A program made the position numbers and the translations under genes. Shown piece after piece: positions 1 through 10,437 of a stretch of 64,000 nucleotides of DNA; the first letter of the stretch is position 1, and each line of letters begins with the position of its first letter. Source of the DNA: Cephalopachus bancanus (Eukaryota > Chordata > Mammalia > Primates > Tarsiidae); the NCBI GenBank assembly GCA_027257055.1, contig JAPVLO010000182.1:8494001-8558000 (forward strand), read 5' to 3'. The notes below the pieces were generated by a model, which had not been told where the DNA came from, ran no database searches, and worked only from the letters and a program-made list of their open reading frames with translations.

Positions 1-236
1 CCACTCCTGGCCACCGCAGCCTCTACCTGCTGGGCTCCGGTGATCCTTCCGTCTCAGCCTTCCAAGTAGCTGGAACTACAGGCGCACACTACCACACCCG
101 GCTAATGTTTTGACTTATTGTAGAGATGAAGTCTCACCAAGTTGCCCAGGTAGGTCTCAAACCCACGGCCTCAGGCAATCCACTCACCTCAACCTCCCAA
201 AGCGTGGGATTATAGGCTGAGCCACTGAGCCCGGCT
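1..236 (-). mobile_element. Alu SINE, cut by window edge
   Basis: Antisense Alu dimer: right-arm sequence (CTGGAACTACAGGCGCACAC), linker, then left arm ending in GAGCCACTGAGCCCGGC. The poly-T end lies outside the window. It belongs to the young lineage-specific subfamily seen repeatedly here. Confidence 0.95.
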
Positions 237-289
237 TATAGTAATTATTTAGGAACCTTTCTTTTCATCTCAAAGTGGTTAGGGACCTT

Positions 290-480
290 TTGTATATGTT
301 TAATTATTTTGTCCTTGATTTCAATTTCATTATATTGTGATCAGAGATGGTGTCTTATAGAAGTTTTGCTTTGTGAAATATACTGATATTTTCCTGAGTT
401 CCTAATATAGTGTTGGTTTTGCTAAATATTCCATAAGCCCCAGACTGTAGACACATTATCATGGACACAATATCATTTGA
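290..480 (-). mobile_element. Old L1 fragment (antisense)
   Basis: AT-rich sequence with the L1M-like antisense phrase 'TTTCATTATATTGTGATCAGAGA' region, which is part of ORF2 endonuclease DNA in old L1s. Strongly decayed. The boundaries are approximate. Confidence 0.45.
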
Positions 481-744
481 TTGGCCAAGAATATTCAAAT
501 CTTTATATTCTTGTTTTTGCCTTTTAACTTGCTTACTTGTATTATTAAATTTGAAATATAAGTTTTCTTATAATTATAGCGTTTACTTTGCTTTATGTTT
601 CAGTGCTTTATGTTTATTTGGCAAATAAAATATTTTGAACATTATGTCTTCATCATTAATAATCTTTTGCCAGTAAAAATTATCTAGGAGTATATATTAG
701 GACAGGTTTGGAGGAAGAAGGCAGTTTGATAGATACCGAAATTT

Positions 745-1180
745 AAAAAAATATGCACAACTTTGACTCAATAATTTTAATTCTAGGTCTCTGTCTTTCA
801 AAAACATTTGAACATGTACATAGAGAAAAAAATGTTCATTACACCACTGTTTGCAAGAGCAGAGACTGAGAATCAACCATAGCAAAGTTTTGCTCAAAGG
901 AAAACTCATAGTAGTAAATGTTTTAATTCTTAAATAAGAAGAGTCAAGACAAAGTTAGAATTTAAATAAAGGAGCTAGAAAAGAAAAAAAAGAAAATATT
1001 TATAAAATCCAAAGCAGAAAATTAAAATCAATAGGATACTGGTAAAATATATTATGACATATCCATTCTAAAAATGTTATGCAGCAATGATAGAATAAAT
1101 TTAAAAAGTGAGATAACTCTGTATACTCAAAATGGAAAGATAGCTAAGATCTCATTTTAAGTGGAAAAAAAAAGTTGGGG
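745..1180 (+). mobile_element. Old L1 3' ORF2 fragment
   Basis: Shows decayed L1 ORF2 C-terminal DNA in sense order: the 'TGTTCATTACACCACTGTTTGCAAGAGC' region, then 'ATGCAGCAATGATAGAATAAA' and 'ATGGAAAGATAGCTAAGATC'. These match the usual L1 phrases for 'cactgtttgtaatagc' and 'tatgcagccatt'. About 130 bp in the middle is not clearly L1. Confidence 0.6.
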
Positions 1181-1202
1181 TGTGTGTGTGTGTGTGTGTG
1201 TG
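1181..1202. repeat. (TG)n microsatellite
   Basis: Eleven perfect TG units at the end of the old L1 fragment. Confidence 0.97.
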
Positions 1203-1204
1203 AT

Positions 1205-1790
1205 CGGTCTGGGTCCTCTAGGAAGCAGAATGCCTAGTCAGAGTACGAGCTGCAAGATATTTATTGGGAATAAAACGTGTGCAAAAGAGAGAGGGAGCCG
1301 GGGTAGATAGAGGTCTTCAGACCATGGGGCAGCTGTGCCTCTTGGGAATGGAGAGGACGAAGGAAGGAGGATTGGGTATGAAGAGCTGCAGACTGAGGTG
1401 CAGTGCAGGGAAAGTGTTGGCCACCGGCCCATAGGGAGCACAGGGACAAAGATTGCCTGTGGAAGAATCCTGCAATAGACAGGAAGTTCCCAGCCACAGT
1501 ACCCCTCGCTGTGTTCAGTCAGTGGAGGGAGGAAGGGAGATTAGCCAGGAAGAGCTGAGGTTGCACTGCAGCTCTGAGAAAGTTTCAGCCAGTGCAACAG
1601 GGAGATTTGGTACAGATTGCTCATGGAAGAGTCCTGCACTGGGCAGAAATGGCCAGACCCTAGGAACTCCTCTGTGCTCCATGATTAGCTGGCTACTGCC
1701 CAGGGACAGCACAACCTTGGTTCAAGCACCTAAGTAGGCCTGAAATTGCTGGGGCTGGAGGGTGTCACCAATTCTCAGATTTGCTTCCCA
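1205..1790. repeat. GC-richer block with two-unit internal duplication
   Basis: Two diverged units about 163 bp apart share 'GATTGCxxxTGGAAGAxTCCTGCA' (near 1451 and 1614), flanked by similar CTGAGGT-GCA and CAGTCAGTGG/GATTAGCTGG sequence. It looks like an old interspersed repeat with a built-in tandem duplication, but I cannot name the family. The open frame across it (1453-1737) has no recognisable domain. Confidence 0.5.
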
Positions 1791-1830
1791 ACTGCCATAA
1801 CTGTCACATGCCACATGGCCACACTATGAT

Positions 1831-2209
1831 TTTTTTTTTTATAATTAATCAGTATTTTTTATTATCGTTTTGTGGGGTACAGTTAAGGGTTAGGTGTACA
1901 ATTACGTTTCATTCAGGCACCCTGTTGATAAGAGGTGTTTTCCCAGTCCCACATAGATATTAGCTACTGTTAATCCCATCCCCTTCCCCCCCCATAATTT
2001 CCCAGTACCATCAGTCATTTTCTTATAGTATTACATTGGATGTTCAAGGTCCATTATATGAGTGAGAACATGTGATATTCTGATCTTTGTTTCTGTGAGA
2101 GGTCACTCAGTATTACAGACTCTAGTTCCATCCAGGTTGCTGCGAAATTCATGATTTTGTTCTTTTTCATGGCTGCGTAGTATTCCATCGTGTATATGTA
2201 CCACATTTT
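1831..2209 (-). mobile_element. L1 3' end, lineage-specific 3' UTR
   Basis: Starts with a poly-T run. It then shows antisense 3' UTR (GGGTTAGGTGTACAATTACG, GGCACCCTGTTGATAAGAGG) and the antisense end of ORF2 (TCACTCAGTATTACAGACTC, TAGTATTCCATCGTGTATATGTACC). It is 5' truncated at about 380 bp. The same 3' UTR type recurs near 4438, 10050 and 10450. Confidence 0.85.
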
Positions 2210-2459
2210 TTAAATTTAACAGAATCCCCAACGTAATACATGTATGTATATACATAAAAGTTTAGAAATATACTCACCAAATACTTAACAGAGGATATCT
2301 TTTAGGAATGGAATAGGATTAGAAGCATAGAAGGAAGCACGTTCACATTTTTTCATATATTTCTATATTGATTTAATTTTTTATAATAATCTATTCTTAT
2401 AATAATAATTTGTGTGATAAAAATTTAAAATGTAAAGTTGACCTCTGTTCCACAGTTAA

Positions 2460-2725
2460 TTTTTTTTCAATTCTAGTTTAGCTTGTATTAACATTCTACT
2501 TTTGTTTTATTTTATTTGCATTTACCTGATGTAGCTTTTAACTTTTAACCAACTCTTTTACTTTTAATCTTTCTGAGCTATCTTGTTTCAAGTGTGTTTC
2601 TCTTATAATAACTCATTAGCAATTTTAAAATCAATTTGAGACATCTTTTGTCTTTTGAAAGGAATTTTTGATCCATTTATTGTTGTTGTTATAATGGATA
2701 CATTTGTGTTCATTGCTATCATCCT
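2460..2725 (-). mobile_element. Possible old L1 fragment
   Basis: T-rich sequence with 'GTGTGTTTCTCTTATA' and 'GATCCATTTATTGTTGTTGTTAT', resembling antisense L1M endonuclease-region DNA. Highly decayed. Confidence 0.35.
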
Positions 2726-3742
2726 GTTTCATGCCGTACAGTTGGGTTCTTGCTCACAACAGAAATCTATTCTATCTAACATAAGAAGAAAAAGAAGTAT
2801 TAGAGTGATGTGTGGAAAGAGAAAACCAGGCTCCGACCACAAGCATGAACTACGAAAGGCAAGACAGAGCTGCAATTATGCCACAGGACGTGGAAGGACA
2901 TTGCAGCTTGCCGCTGCCACCCCCAGACTCCACTGTTCCTTGTTGCTTCTTCTGTATGGCTGGTTTCTTGACCTTGTAGCAGCCACCGCCACGTATACTT
3001 CATGCCACTCCAACTCTATCCCCAAGTTAGAGCATCAGACTGGCTGAACCAAGATTGAAGCCCAGGTGCCAGGGAAATGATGATTTGCACCCCTTCATCT
3101 TCCATTCTAGGAGTTGGAGACCCCCCCCCAGATGCTGAGCAACCAGGAAAAACAAATATCTACCATGTATGCATATGTTGTTTATGGTTTCTTTTTTATC
3201 TTTGGTATTTGGATTAAAAAAAATTATTATTCTTATCATCTCCATTGTTTGAAAACAGAGGTGCCATACTGAATTTTTCTTAAATTTTTAAGAAGTACTT
3301 TTTAGTTAAACTTTTTTATATTTAACTGAATGTTTTAAATCAATAGTGAAGCTTGTCATGCGTATTCCCTATTTAAGACTAAAATTTAACCATCTCTTAC
3401 TTTTCCCCGTCCTAATTCATTTAAAAATGCCTGTGGTCTTCTTTTTCCCTTTCTTGCTTTCATTTCTTCATCCTTTACCTCTAAATTTTGGGAGAGTTTC
3501 TCAAATTTGTCCTTCAAATTATGATTCCACATTTCACAATAAAGGTCCTCTTTTTTATTCATGTTATTTTAATTTCATATCATGTCTTGAATTCTGTTCA
3601 TATTTCTTAAAGGTATTGTACTTTTACATTCTATTAAGAATGTCAGATAATTTCTGAAATTTTCTTCTGGCTCCAGTAGCATATAATTTTCAGAGGTACA
3701 AAGCAGGATAACAAGAAAGGTTGTTGCACAAATTACTTCAAT
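2726..3742. other. AT-rich stretch, no gene seen
   Basis: Contains open frames of up to 130 codons (2655-3047) and 103 codons (3346-3657) without recognisable domains. Composition is AT-rich and compatible with decayed L1. Nothing firm to annotate. Confidence 0.5.
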
Positions 3743-3889
3743 ATGGCAAGGACCTAGAAAGTTTGCAAGGCATGATATGTCTTTCATTCTCTGGCTCCCA
3801 ATAGACCCTACTAGTATTGATAGGAAAAGAGTCTAGCTGGAGTCAGCAACAGGAAACATCTTGATAGTGGTACATACTACTAATGGTAA
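3743..3889. repeat. Local duplication, copy 1
   Basis: About 147 bp matching 4266-4412 in the same orientation, with shared landmarks GACCTAGAA, TTTGCAAGGCATGAT, CATTCTCTGGCTCC, CCTACTAGTATT and ACATCTTGATAG. Identity is roughly 80-85% by eye. Confidence 0.85.
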
Positions 3890-3990
3890 TTTTCTATTCA
3901 TTCATTAATTTAACAAATATTTATTATGGACCTACTATGAGTCAGAAAACAAATAATTGCTAGTCTCAAAGAGTGTTATACTAGTATATC
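3890..3990 (-). mobile_element. L2/MIR3-type 3' end
   Basis: 'TTCATTCATTAATTTAACAAATATTTATTATGG...CTACTATGAGTCAG' is the antisense of the L2/MIR3 3' consensus that ends in CAATAAATATTTGTTGAATGAA. Confidence 0.7.
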
Positions 3991-3994
3991 GGGG

Positions 3995-4262
3995 TAAACT
4001 ATATTCTATAACAAGCAACTCCCAAATCCCAGTGTTTTAACATAGGAAAATATCATTTCTCAGTCACATCACAGTCTGATGTGTGTTGGGGAGTAGGGCA
4101 GAGGGACCTGGGCTTCTTCCATCTGTTTCTCCACCATCCTCCGTGTCTTTGGGATCATCTCCATTCAGTCTGTGAATAAGAGAAGGAACATGGAGGATTG
4201 TGCTTGGGAGGTTTCTATGGGCCAGTCCTGGAGGTGGCCCATCTCTCTTGTGCTCATATTTA
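3995..4262. repeat. Ancient interspersed repeat, family uncertain
   Basis: Begins like the common mammalian motif 'CAAACAACxxCCCAAATCTCAGTGGTTTAACA'. Here it reads CAAGCAACTCCCAAATCCCAGTGTTTTAACA. I recognise the pattern but not the family name. Confidence 0.45.
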
Positions 4263-4265
4263 TAT

Positions 4266-4412
4266 ATAGCGATGACCTAGAACGTTTGCAAGGCATGATG
4301 TATCTGTCATTCTCTGGCTCCTAATAGATCCTACTAGTATTCACAGGAGAAAGGTTTAGCTGGACTCAGCAATGGGAGACATCTTGATAGCTGCACATAG
4401 TGCTAGTTGCAA
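4266..4412. repeat. Local duplication, copy 2
   Basis: Second copy of the 3743-3889 unit, offset about 523 bp. The intervening DNA holds an L2-like 3' end and another old repeat. Confidence 0.85.
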
Positions 4413-4417
4413 TATAT

Positions 4418-4615
4418 GTATAATTTTTTTAGTATTATTAATTTTCTTTATTAAATGTTATTTTAAAGACGAGATGGACAATTCAGGGTTAGGTATACAA
4501 ATGGTCATTGTACACATAAAGTTTAGGGTTCACTATGGTCCCTACATAACCTGGTTTGAGTTCAGGTACCCTTATTGATGAAGTGTGCCCCCCAATATAT
4601 AATATACATTTGCAG
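4418..4615 (-). mobile_element. L1 3' UTR fragment
   Basis: A T-rich start is followed by GACAATTCAGGGTTAGGTATAC and GGTACCCTTATTGATGAAGTG, the same antisense 3' UTR type as at 1831 and 10450. Only the 3' UTR remains. Confidence 0.75.
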
Positions 4616-4634
4616 CTCTGCTGTTTTTTTTTTT

Positions 4635-4692
4635 GTATATATATATATATATTTATTTATTTATTTTTATTTTTATTTTTTAATTTTTTTTA
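4635..4692. repeat. (TA)n/(TTTA)n simple repeat
   Basis: A TATATATA run passes into TTTA units and T-rich sequence. Confidence 0.95.
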
Positions 4693-5689
4693 ATGAGAAC
4701 TCAGGCCTATGGCTACACCCAACTATACAGGAAGCTATAAAATGCAGTGTCTCTGTAGGCCCAGGAAGCAGAGGAGAGCTCAGATGTTGGTGGACACCAT
4801 CAGTCTCTGCCTCAGTGAGGCAAAACCTCCCTGTGATATGAAGTTAAACCTGGGAAGGTTTTTAAAATCCAATTCTGCTTGCCTCTTCGAAAGCAGAGAT
4901 TCCTTCCAGATTCTATCATCAAGTTGTCCATCAGTCTTAGTTTTTAATGCTGTGAGTTTCCCTTATCTACTTTTCCATGGGTGTTTTAGTGGGAAAGTTG
5001 ATAAAGGCTTCACTGAAGAATGTTAGCCAGGTGCAGCTTTAAGCTGGAAGGTCCTTTTGAATCCTTCCTCACAGGCATTTTATTTTTATGTTATTTTGTT
5101 TGGGAACTAAATGAAGGATTCTACATTGATTTCTGTTAAGGTTTGTTGTGTTGGAGTTAGACCACCATTTCAGCCTGTCAAGACTTATTTGTATCTTGAT
5201 ACTGTATCCTCTGACAGAGAGGACCTGAAATGCCCAGGGAAGGCTTTGGAGTTTCTCCAGTAGGCTGCCCCGCACACAGACCAGATCATTTCTTTTGGGG
5301 CATACAGAGATGAGGAGGGAAGATGAGGGTGCTTACCCCCCCCCCTTTATGACTTGGTGGTTGGTTGACCAAAGTGTTTGTAGTAAGTCTTCCATCTTGC
5401 CACAAAGCTGTCCACCACCAACTCCTGCTTTGGTTCCTTTGTTTGCTTGGTGATATTGTTAAAGGGCTAAAAAGAGAAATGAAGACCAGGCAGGGAAAGA
5501 GACACGAAAGTACCAGTCACTGTGCCATTCAGGCCAGCCTACGCCCCTCTCCCTCCTTCTTTCTGCCCTGGACACACTAAGACAGCGATTATTTACTCAT
5601 CTCTACTTTGACGGGGGAAGACTATGGTCTTTGTCTTGGAAGATCTGGCAAAACAACAAATCCACTTAAACTGGGTAGCCAATGTTGGG
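4693..5689. other. Unique stretch, no gene seen
   Basis: No recognisable repeat or coding domain. It includes a C-run at about 5335-5345. Open frames here are short and of random appearance. Confidence 0.5.
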
Positions 5690-6161
5690 TGTGATGATTA
5701 ACTTTATGTGTCAACGTGGCCAGCCACAGTACCCAGATACTTGGTCCAATAGTCGTCTAGATGTTTCTGTGAAGATATTTTTTAGATGGCGTTTACATTT
5801 AAACGGGTAGACTTTGAGTAAAGCGGATGGCATGGGTAATTTACAACATGGGTGGGCCCCATCCAGTCCATTGAAGGCCTTAAGAGAAAGACCAGCCTTC
5901 CCAAGGAAGAGGGAATTCTGCCAGTGGGGCTGCCTTAAGTTGCAACAGCAACTCTTTCCGAGGTTTCCAGCCTGCTGGCCTCTCCTACACATTTTGGGTT
6001 TTCCAGCCTCCATAGTTGCATGAGCCGATTCCTTAAAATCTCTCTTTCTCTCTCTCTCTCTCCCCCTCTCCCTCTGTCCCCCCTTCCTGTTTCCCTCTTC
6101 CTCCCTCCCTCCCCCACCTTGTCCTACTGTTCTGATTCCCTGGAGAACCCTGACTCATACA
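5690..6161 (+). mobile_element. Ancient TG...CA repeat (LTR-like)
   Basis: Starts TGTGATGATTAACTTTATGT and ends GAACCCTGACTCATACA. These termini belong to a very common mammalian interspersed repeat (TTAACTTTATGTGTCAAC...GGAGAACCCTGACTAATACA). The CT-rich part inside (6038-6117) replaces the usual short CT run. I do not assign a family name with confidence. Confidence 0.7.
6038..6117. repeat. CT-rich low-complexity tract
   Basis: (CT)n followed by (CCCTC)n and TCCC tracts inside the 5690-6161 repeat. The opposite strand produces arginine/glutamate-rich chance frames. Confidence 0.95.
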
Positions 6162-6329
6162 CTGGGCTGTCACCTCTTCTCCTCTCAGAGTTTCTCCGTT
6201 CTGAGTCACAAAGGTGCCCTCTCTTTCCTCCCCCACCTGCTTTTCCTTAGATCCACCTCCTGACTCATTCTTCCTCTCTTCTTCCTCTTCCTTCTTATTA
6301 TCTGTGTCATTGCCATCCTCAGCTATGAA

Positions 6330-6535
6330 ATACTAACAGTGTGCAAGGTAATTGCAAGGTGTCTGCACCCATGGCACAATTTTTCCTCACAATAATTCTG
6401 TGAGATAGAAATGATTACTACCCTCATTCTACAGATGAGGAAATGATAATACAGGGAGGAAAAATGACTTGTCCAAGGTCATGCAACTACGAAGTTAAAA
6501 GATAATTTTCAAACCTGGGATATCTAACACCAAAG
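6330..6535 (-). mobile_element. MIR SINE
   Basis: Antisense MIR core: 'TCTACAGATGAGGAAATGATAATACAGGGAGG', 'CTTGTCCAAGGTCATGCAAC'. Confidence 0.85.
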
Positions 6536-6729
6536 CCCCCAGTGAGCCATCATGATGCTATGATGTCTGTTGGAAATTTATTTGCACAAGTATTATGTGA
6601 ATCCATATTTAACATACAATGACTTCCAGAAGCTGCGTACACCAGGACCAGTGTTTGAAGAGCACTACAAACACAAAGAACTTCGTGTCGTCCAGGATAA
6701 GGAATAGTCTATGGGGTTGATCACATGTG

Positions 6730-6905
6730 GCGGTCAAGTTCAGGCTTCATTACGCATACTCTCTGTGTGAACTTGGACAAGTTTCTTAACCTCTATATGT
6801 CTCACTTTCCTTATTGATAAAGCTTATTACATTCCTGAAATTTGTCGAGGATTAGTTGAGATAAACTATGCGAAAATACGTGTTTTTAGTGATTGGCTAG
6901 TAGTA
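6730..6905 (+). mobile_element. MIR SINE
   Basis: Sense MIR core: 'GTGAACTTGGACAAGTTTCTTAACCTCTATATGTCTCACTTTCC', then 'GAGGATTAGTTGAGATAA'. Confidence 0.85.
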
Positions 6906-8394
6906 GCCCCTCAGCAAGCAAAAGTATTTATTTAGTAATTTTTAAAAGGACAATTGAAGCATGCAGAAAGAAACCTGGAGATGGAGAAAAACAAACAAAC
7001 AAAAAACTTCCATGGCCAGGAGCACAATGTCCATGGGAGCTCTGTGCTTGCTTCAAGGTTCAGAGTCGGTGAATGATTCAATTACTTGCTACCAGGGTAA
7101 GGAGAGGGTGTTTCCAGCAGTGCCCAGCTGAGCACCAAGGTAAGACAGAGGTGGCAGCAGTCAGACCAGGTTGCTCTGATCCTTTAAGTGACAACGTTTT
7201 GACTCTATATTGACCGTCCGGGGCTCTTAACTCATACGCCAGACAACCCTCTCCTGGTCTCATGCTTGATGGCTTTGACCCTCAATGGAAGGAGAGAAGG
7301 AAAGCAGTTCTGAAAATGCTGCATTGCCCTTTTTTCCCCGCATATCTTCAAGATCTACAAGTAGGACAGTCAAAAGCCTGGATGAAGCCTTACAGGACCT
7401 GGTTGCCTGCATGTGGTCTGATGAAGGGAAATGTCTATTGGCACTATCAATGGCCCCACGGAAAGATTCTAAACACTTAACTTCATTAAAATCTCACCAC
7501 CGATTCTATTCCATCCTGGGGCCGTTAATGAAGAGGAAGAGCCGTTTGCAAATCGGAGCCAATGTGAACTACCCTGGTTCCCATGGAAGAAGACACAAGT
7601 GGCTTGTGTCGGCTAGGTGTCCTCATAGAAAAGCCAGTCTCATAATCAAAGTCTCTGTAATTCAGTCTCAATTACTCCACAGAGTTCTACCGCATCAGCC
7701 AGCTGCAAAAAAAATGTCCTGTATTTGGTAAATTACCCATCTCCTTCTACAGAGCCTCACTAAAGAAATTTCACTCCATTTTCCATATGCTCCCTCTTAT
7801 TATTTCTTTCCTGAGAGATGCTTTCCAAATGAGACCACTTCTTTATGCTGCAACCTTGAGGACCCCAGTGAGAGCACAAGGAAGGAAGCATTGCAAAAGT
7901 TTCGTCCTTGTAGAGCAAGACCTTTGCATCTGAACAAGTGTCCCAGTGACTGGGGTGGAGTTGGGGTAGGTATTATATTCCCCTTAATCCCTGACCTATG
8001 AGCAACCTACTAAGTGTTTGGAGACCTTGAACTTTGGCTTGTCTCTTTGAGTTGGCATTTCTTGTGGAAGGACAGGGTCATAATTTAAGCCTCAGTAGGC
8101 AGTGAGACAAACACCAAATGTGCTGTGTGTTTATTTGTTTGTTGTTTTCTCAAAGATGTTGGGCAATGTCTAAGCTGTACACCAGGATCCTAAGAAAAAA
8201 ACGAGAATTCCCTTTTCCTCTCAACCTGACTAATTTCTCCAGGTCAGTCGTATACGAAATCTGTGGCTGGGCCCAAGATGCAAAAGGTGCAAGATGAATT
8301 AGGCCATATTTAATTAGCAAATATTAATGAGAAAAGCCTACTGGCTGAGTTCCAGATCCACTGTTCTCATGCTGGGAGTCCTCAGAGCCGATTC
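6906..8394. other. Unique stretch, no gene supported
   Basis: Mostly non-repetitive. A 148-codon open frame (7285-7731, +) has no domain, and I see no promoter or splice architecture. I treat it as chance. Confidence 0.5.
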
Positions 8395-8535
8395 TAAACT
8401 TTCTTCTACTCAGTTTCTTTATCTGTATAATGGGGGAAGTTATACTTGTCTCACAGAGTTGTGAGGATAATATGAGATGCCTTTAATGAAATGGACTTTG
8501 TAAATGCTAACATGCTTTACAAATATAAGCTATTT
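8395..8535 (+). mobile_element. MIR SINE, 3' part
   Basis: 'CTCAGTTTCTTTATCTGTATAATGGGGGAAG' followed by 'GAGTTGTGAGGATAATATGAGAT' is the sense MIR core. Confidence 0.85.
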
Positions 8536-8705
8536 TTGGTTAAAATGAAATATTAGACCAAAGCTTTGTGTGCTACATTCCTCTCCCTTCTCTTGATCCC
8601 AGCTGCTTAGGGCAAATCTCTTGGCCCTAAAGTCAAATGTCAGAAAAGGTCCCCATTGTGCTGTGTGAATTGCAAAATAAATCCTTCTTCAGGTAAAAAA
8701 GGCCC

Positions 8706-8726
8706 TTTTTTTTTTTTTTTTTTTTT
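8706..8726. repeat. Poly-T tract
   Basis: About 21 T residues with no attached Alu or L1 body. Possibly an isolated retroposon tail remnant. Confidence 0.9.
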
Positions 8727-8859
8727 GCTCTTTGCATAGAGAGCAGTGATACCTCAAATTAATCAGTGTATGAAGCTTTTGCAGTTTGAAAATATGCTTT
8801 CATCATGCTTCCTTATACGTGCTGCACACCGACACTTGGGAAATCACACATCTATATGC

Positions 8860-8937
8860 GTCTGGGTTCTTCAGAGACACAGAACCAGCAGGAGATACGC
8901 ATAATCTGTACGTATGTGATATACAAACAGTCATACC
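8860..8937 (-). mobile_element. End fragment of the TG...CA ancient repeat
   Basis: 'TGGGTTCTTCAGAGACACAGAACCAGCAGGAG' is the antisense of the terminal part of the family at 5690-6161. The Tigger element starts directly after it. Confidence 0.45.
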
Positions 8938-9758
8938 TCGTTTTCTTACATGTTGCTTTAATGAGCTTTTTTTTTTCAAATGAAAGGTTTATGACTTCCC
9001 TACACCAAGCAAGTTCTTCAGTGCCATTTTTCCAATAGCATGTGCTTACTTCGTGTCTCTGCACCCCATTTTGGTAATTCTTGCAATATTTCAAATTTTT
9101 GATTATTATTACAACTGTTATGATGATCTGTGTTAGGTGATCTCTGATAGTACTATTGTCATTGCTTTGGGGCACCGTGAACTACGCCCATAGAGGATGG
9201 TGAACTTAACTGGTAAATGTTGTGTGTGTTCTGACTGCTCCACCAGCCAACCGTTGTGCCATCTTCATCTCCTCAAGTTTCCCTATTCTTTGAGACCCAA
9301 TGGCATTAAATACAGTCAATGAATCATCCTACAATGGCCTCTAAGTGTTCAAGGGAAAGGAAGAGTCACATGTCTCTCCCTTTAAATCAAAAGTTAGAAA
9401 TAAGCTTAGGGAGGAAGTCATGTTACAAGCTGAAATAGGTCAAAAGCTAGGTCTCTTGCACCAGTTAGCCAAGAATTGAACTCAAAGAAAAAATTCTTGA
9501 AGAAAATTTAAAGTGTTACTCCAGTAAACACATGAATGAATGAAAAGAAAGCAAAGCAGTCTTATTGTTGATATGGAGAAAGTTTAAGTGGTCTGGATAG
9601 AAGATCAAACCAGCCACAACATTCCCTTCAGCCAAAGCCTAATCCAGAGCAAGACCCTAACTCTCTTCCATTCTGTGAAGGCCAAGAGAGGTAAAGAAGA
9701 TGCAGAAGAAAAGTTGGAAGCCAGCAGAGGTTGATTCATGAGGTTTAAAAAAAGAAGC

Positions 9759-10166
9759 TACCAACCATCCCGCCCATTGAAAGAGGACTGGATCTTAAAA
9801 AATGCGGTACATATCAATGATGGAATATTGCGCAGTCATAAAGATAAAATTATGAGCTTTGCAGCAACTTGGATGGACTTTGAGTCTATCATACTGAGTG
9901 ATCTAGTACAGAAACAAAGAACTGAGTATCACATGTTCTCACTCATAAGCGGAACTTGAACAATTTTAATAACACAGTAAGAAAGGGATTGGCAGTAGTG
10001 AAAAACTGCTAGGGAGGGGAGGCATACCTCATCACCAAGGGTACCTGCATGATGAACATTTGTATACCTAACCCTGAATTGTACCCCACATCTTCAAAAT
10101 AAAAAAAATTTTTAAAAAGAAAAAGAAAAAATACTTTACTAGAAAAAAGAAAGAAAGAAAGAAAGA
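9759..10166 (+). mobile_element. 5'-truncated L1 inserted in Tigger
   Basis: Contains the sense ORF2 end (CGGTACATATCAATGATGGAATATTGCGCAG, CATGTTCTCACTCATAAGC), the lineage-specific 3' UTR (GTATACCTAACCCTGAATTG) and a long A/GAAA-rich tail. The short direct repeat AAAGAAGC flanks it at 9751-9758 and 10167-10174, and Tigger sequence resumes after the second copy. Confidence 0.9.
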
Positions 10167-10170
10167 AAAG
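10136..10170. repeat. (GAAA)n tail expansion
   Basis: GAAA units grown out of the L1 poly-A tail. Confidence 0.95.
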
Positions 10171-10437
10171 AAGCCATCTCCCTGACATACATGTGTAAGG
10201 GGAAGCAGCAAGTGCCAACGGAGAGGCCACAGCAAGGGATCCAGAAGATCCAGCTAAGATCACTGATGAAGGTGGCTGCTCTGAACAACCGATTTTCAGT
10301 GTGAATGAAACAACCTCATTAGAAGATGACGCCATCTAGGACTTTCATAGCTAGAGAGGAGAAGTCAGTGCCTGGCTTCAAAGTTTCAAAGGATGGAGTG
10401 ACTCTGATTTTAGGGGTTAAGGCAGCTGATGACTTTA

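Larger units (their letters stand above)
9334..10437 (+). pseudogene. Tigger transposase pseudogene (N-terminal and start of DDE domain)
   Basis: The ATG at 9334 begins MASKCSRERKSHMSLPLNQK, the N-terminal CENP-B/pogo-type helix-turn-helix start. A small deletion a few codons later shifts the frame. An L1 (9759-10166) splits the gene. In the continuation, the position of the first catalytic Asp of the DDE triad reads GTG-AAT-GAA (Asn codon at 10304-10306). Further on, in the 14311-14522 piece, the second catalytic Asp also reads Asn (AAC at 14471-14473). The gene is therefore dead several times over. Tigger transposases act in the nucleus by cut-and-paste at TA sites. Domesticated relatives exist (POGK, JRK, TIGD genes), but this copy shows no sign of domestication. 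Confidence 0.82.

Noticed and set aside
6033..6250. Arg/Glu-rich and Ser/Pro-rich frames
   Set aside because: Both are translations of the CT-rich low-complexity tract.
7285..7731. 148-codon plus-strand open frame
   Set aside because: No domain, no start context or neighbouring exon evidence. Could be tested by conservation, but as it stands it is indistinguishable from chance.
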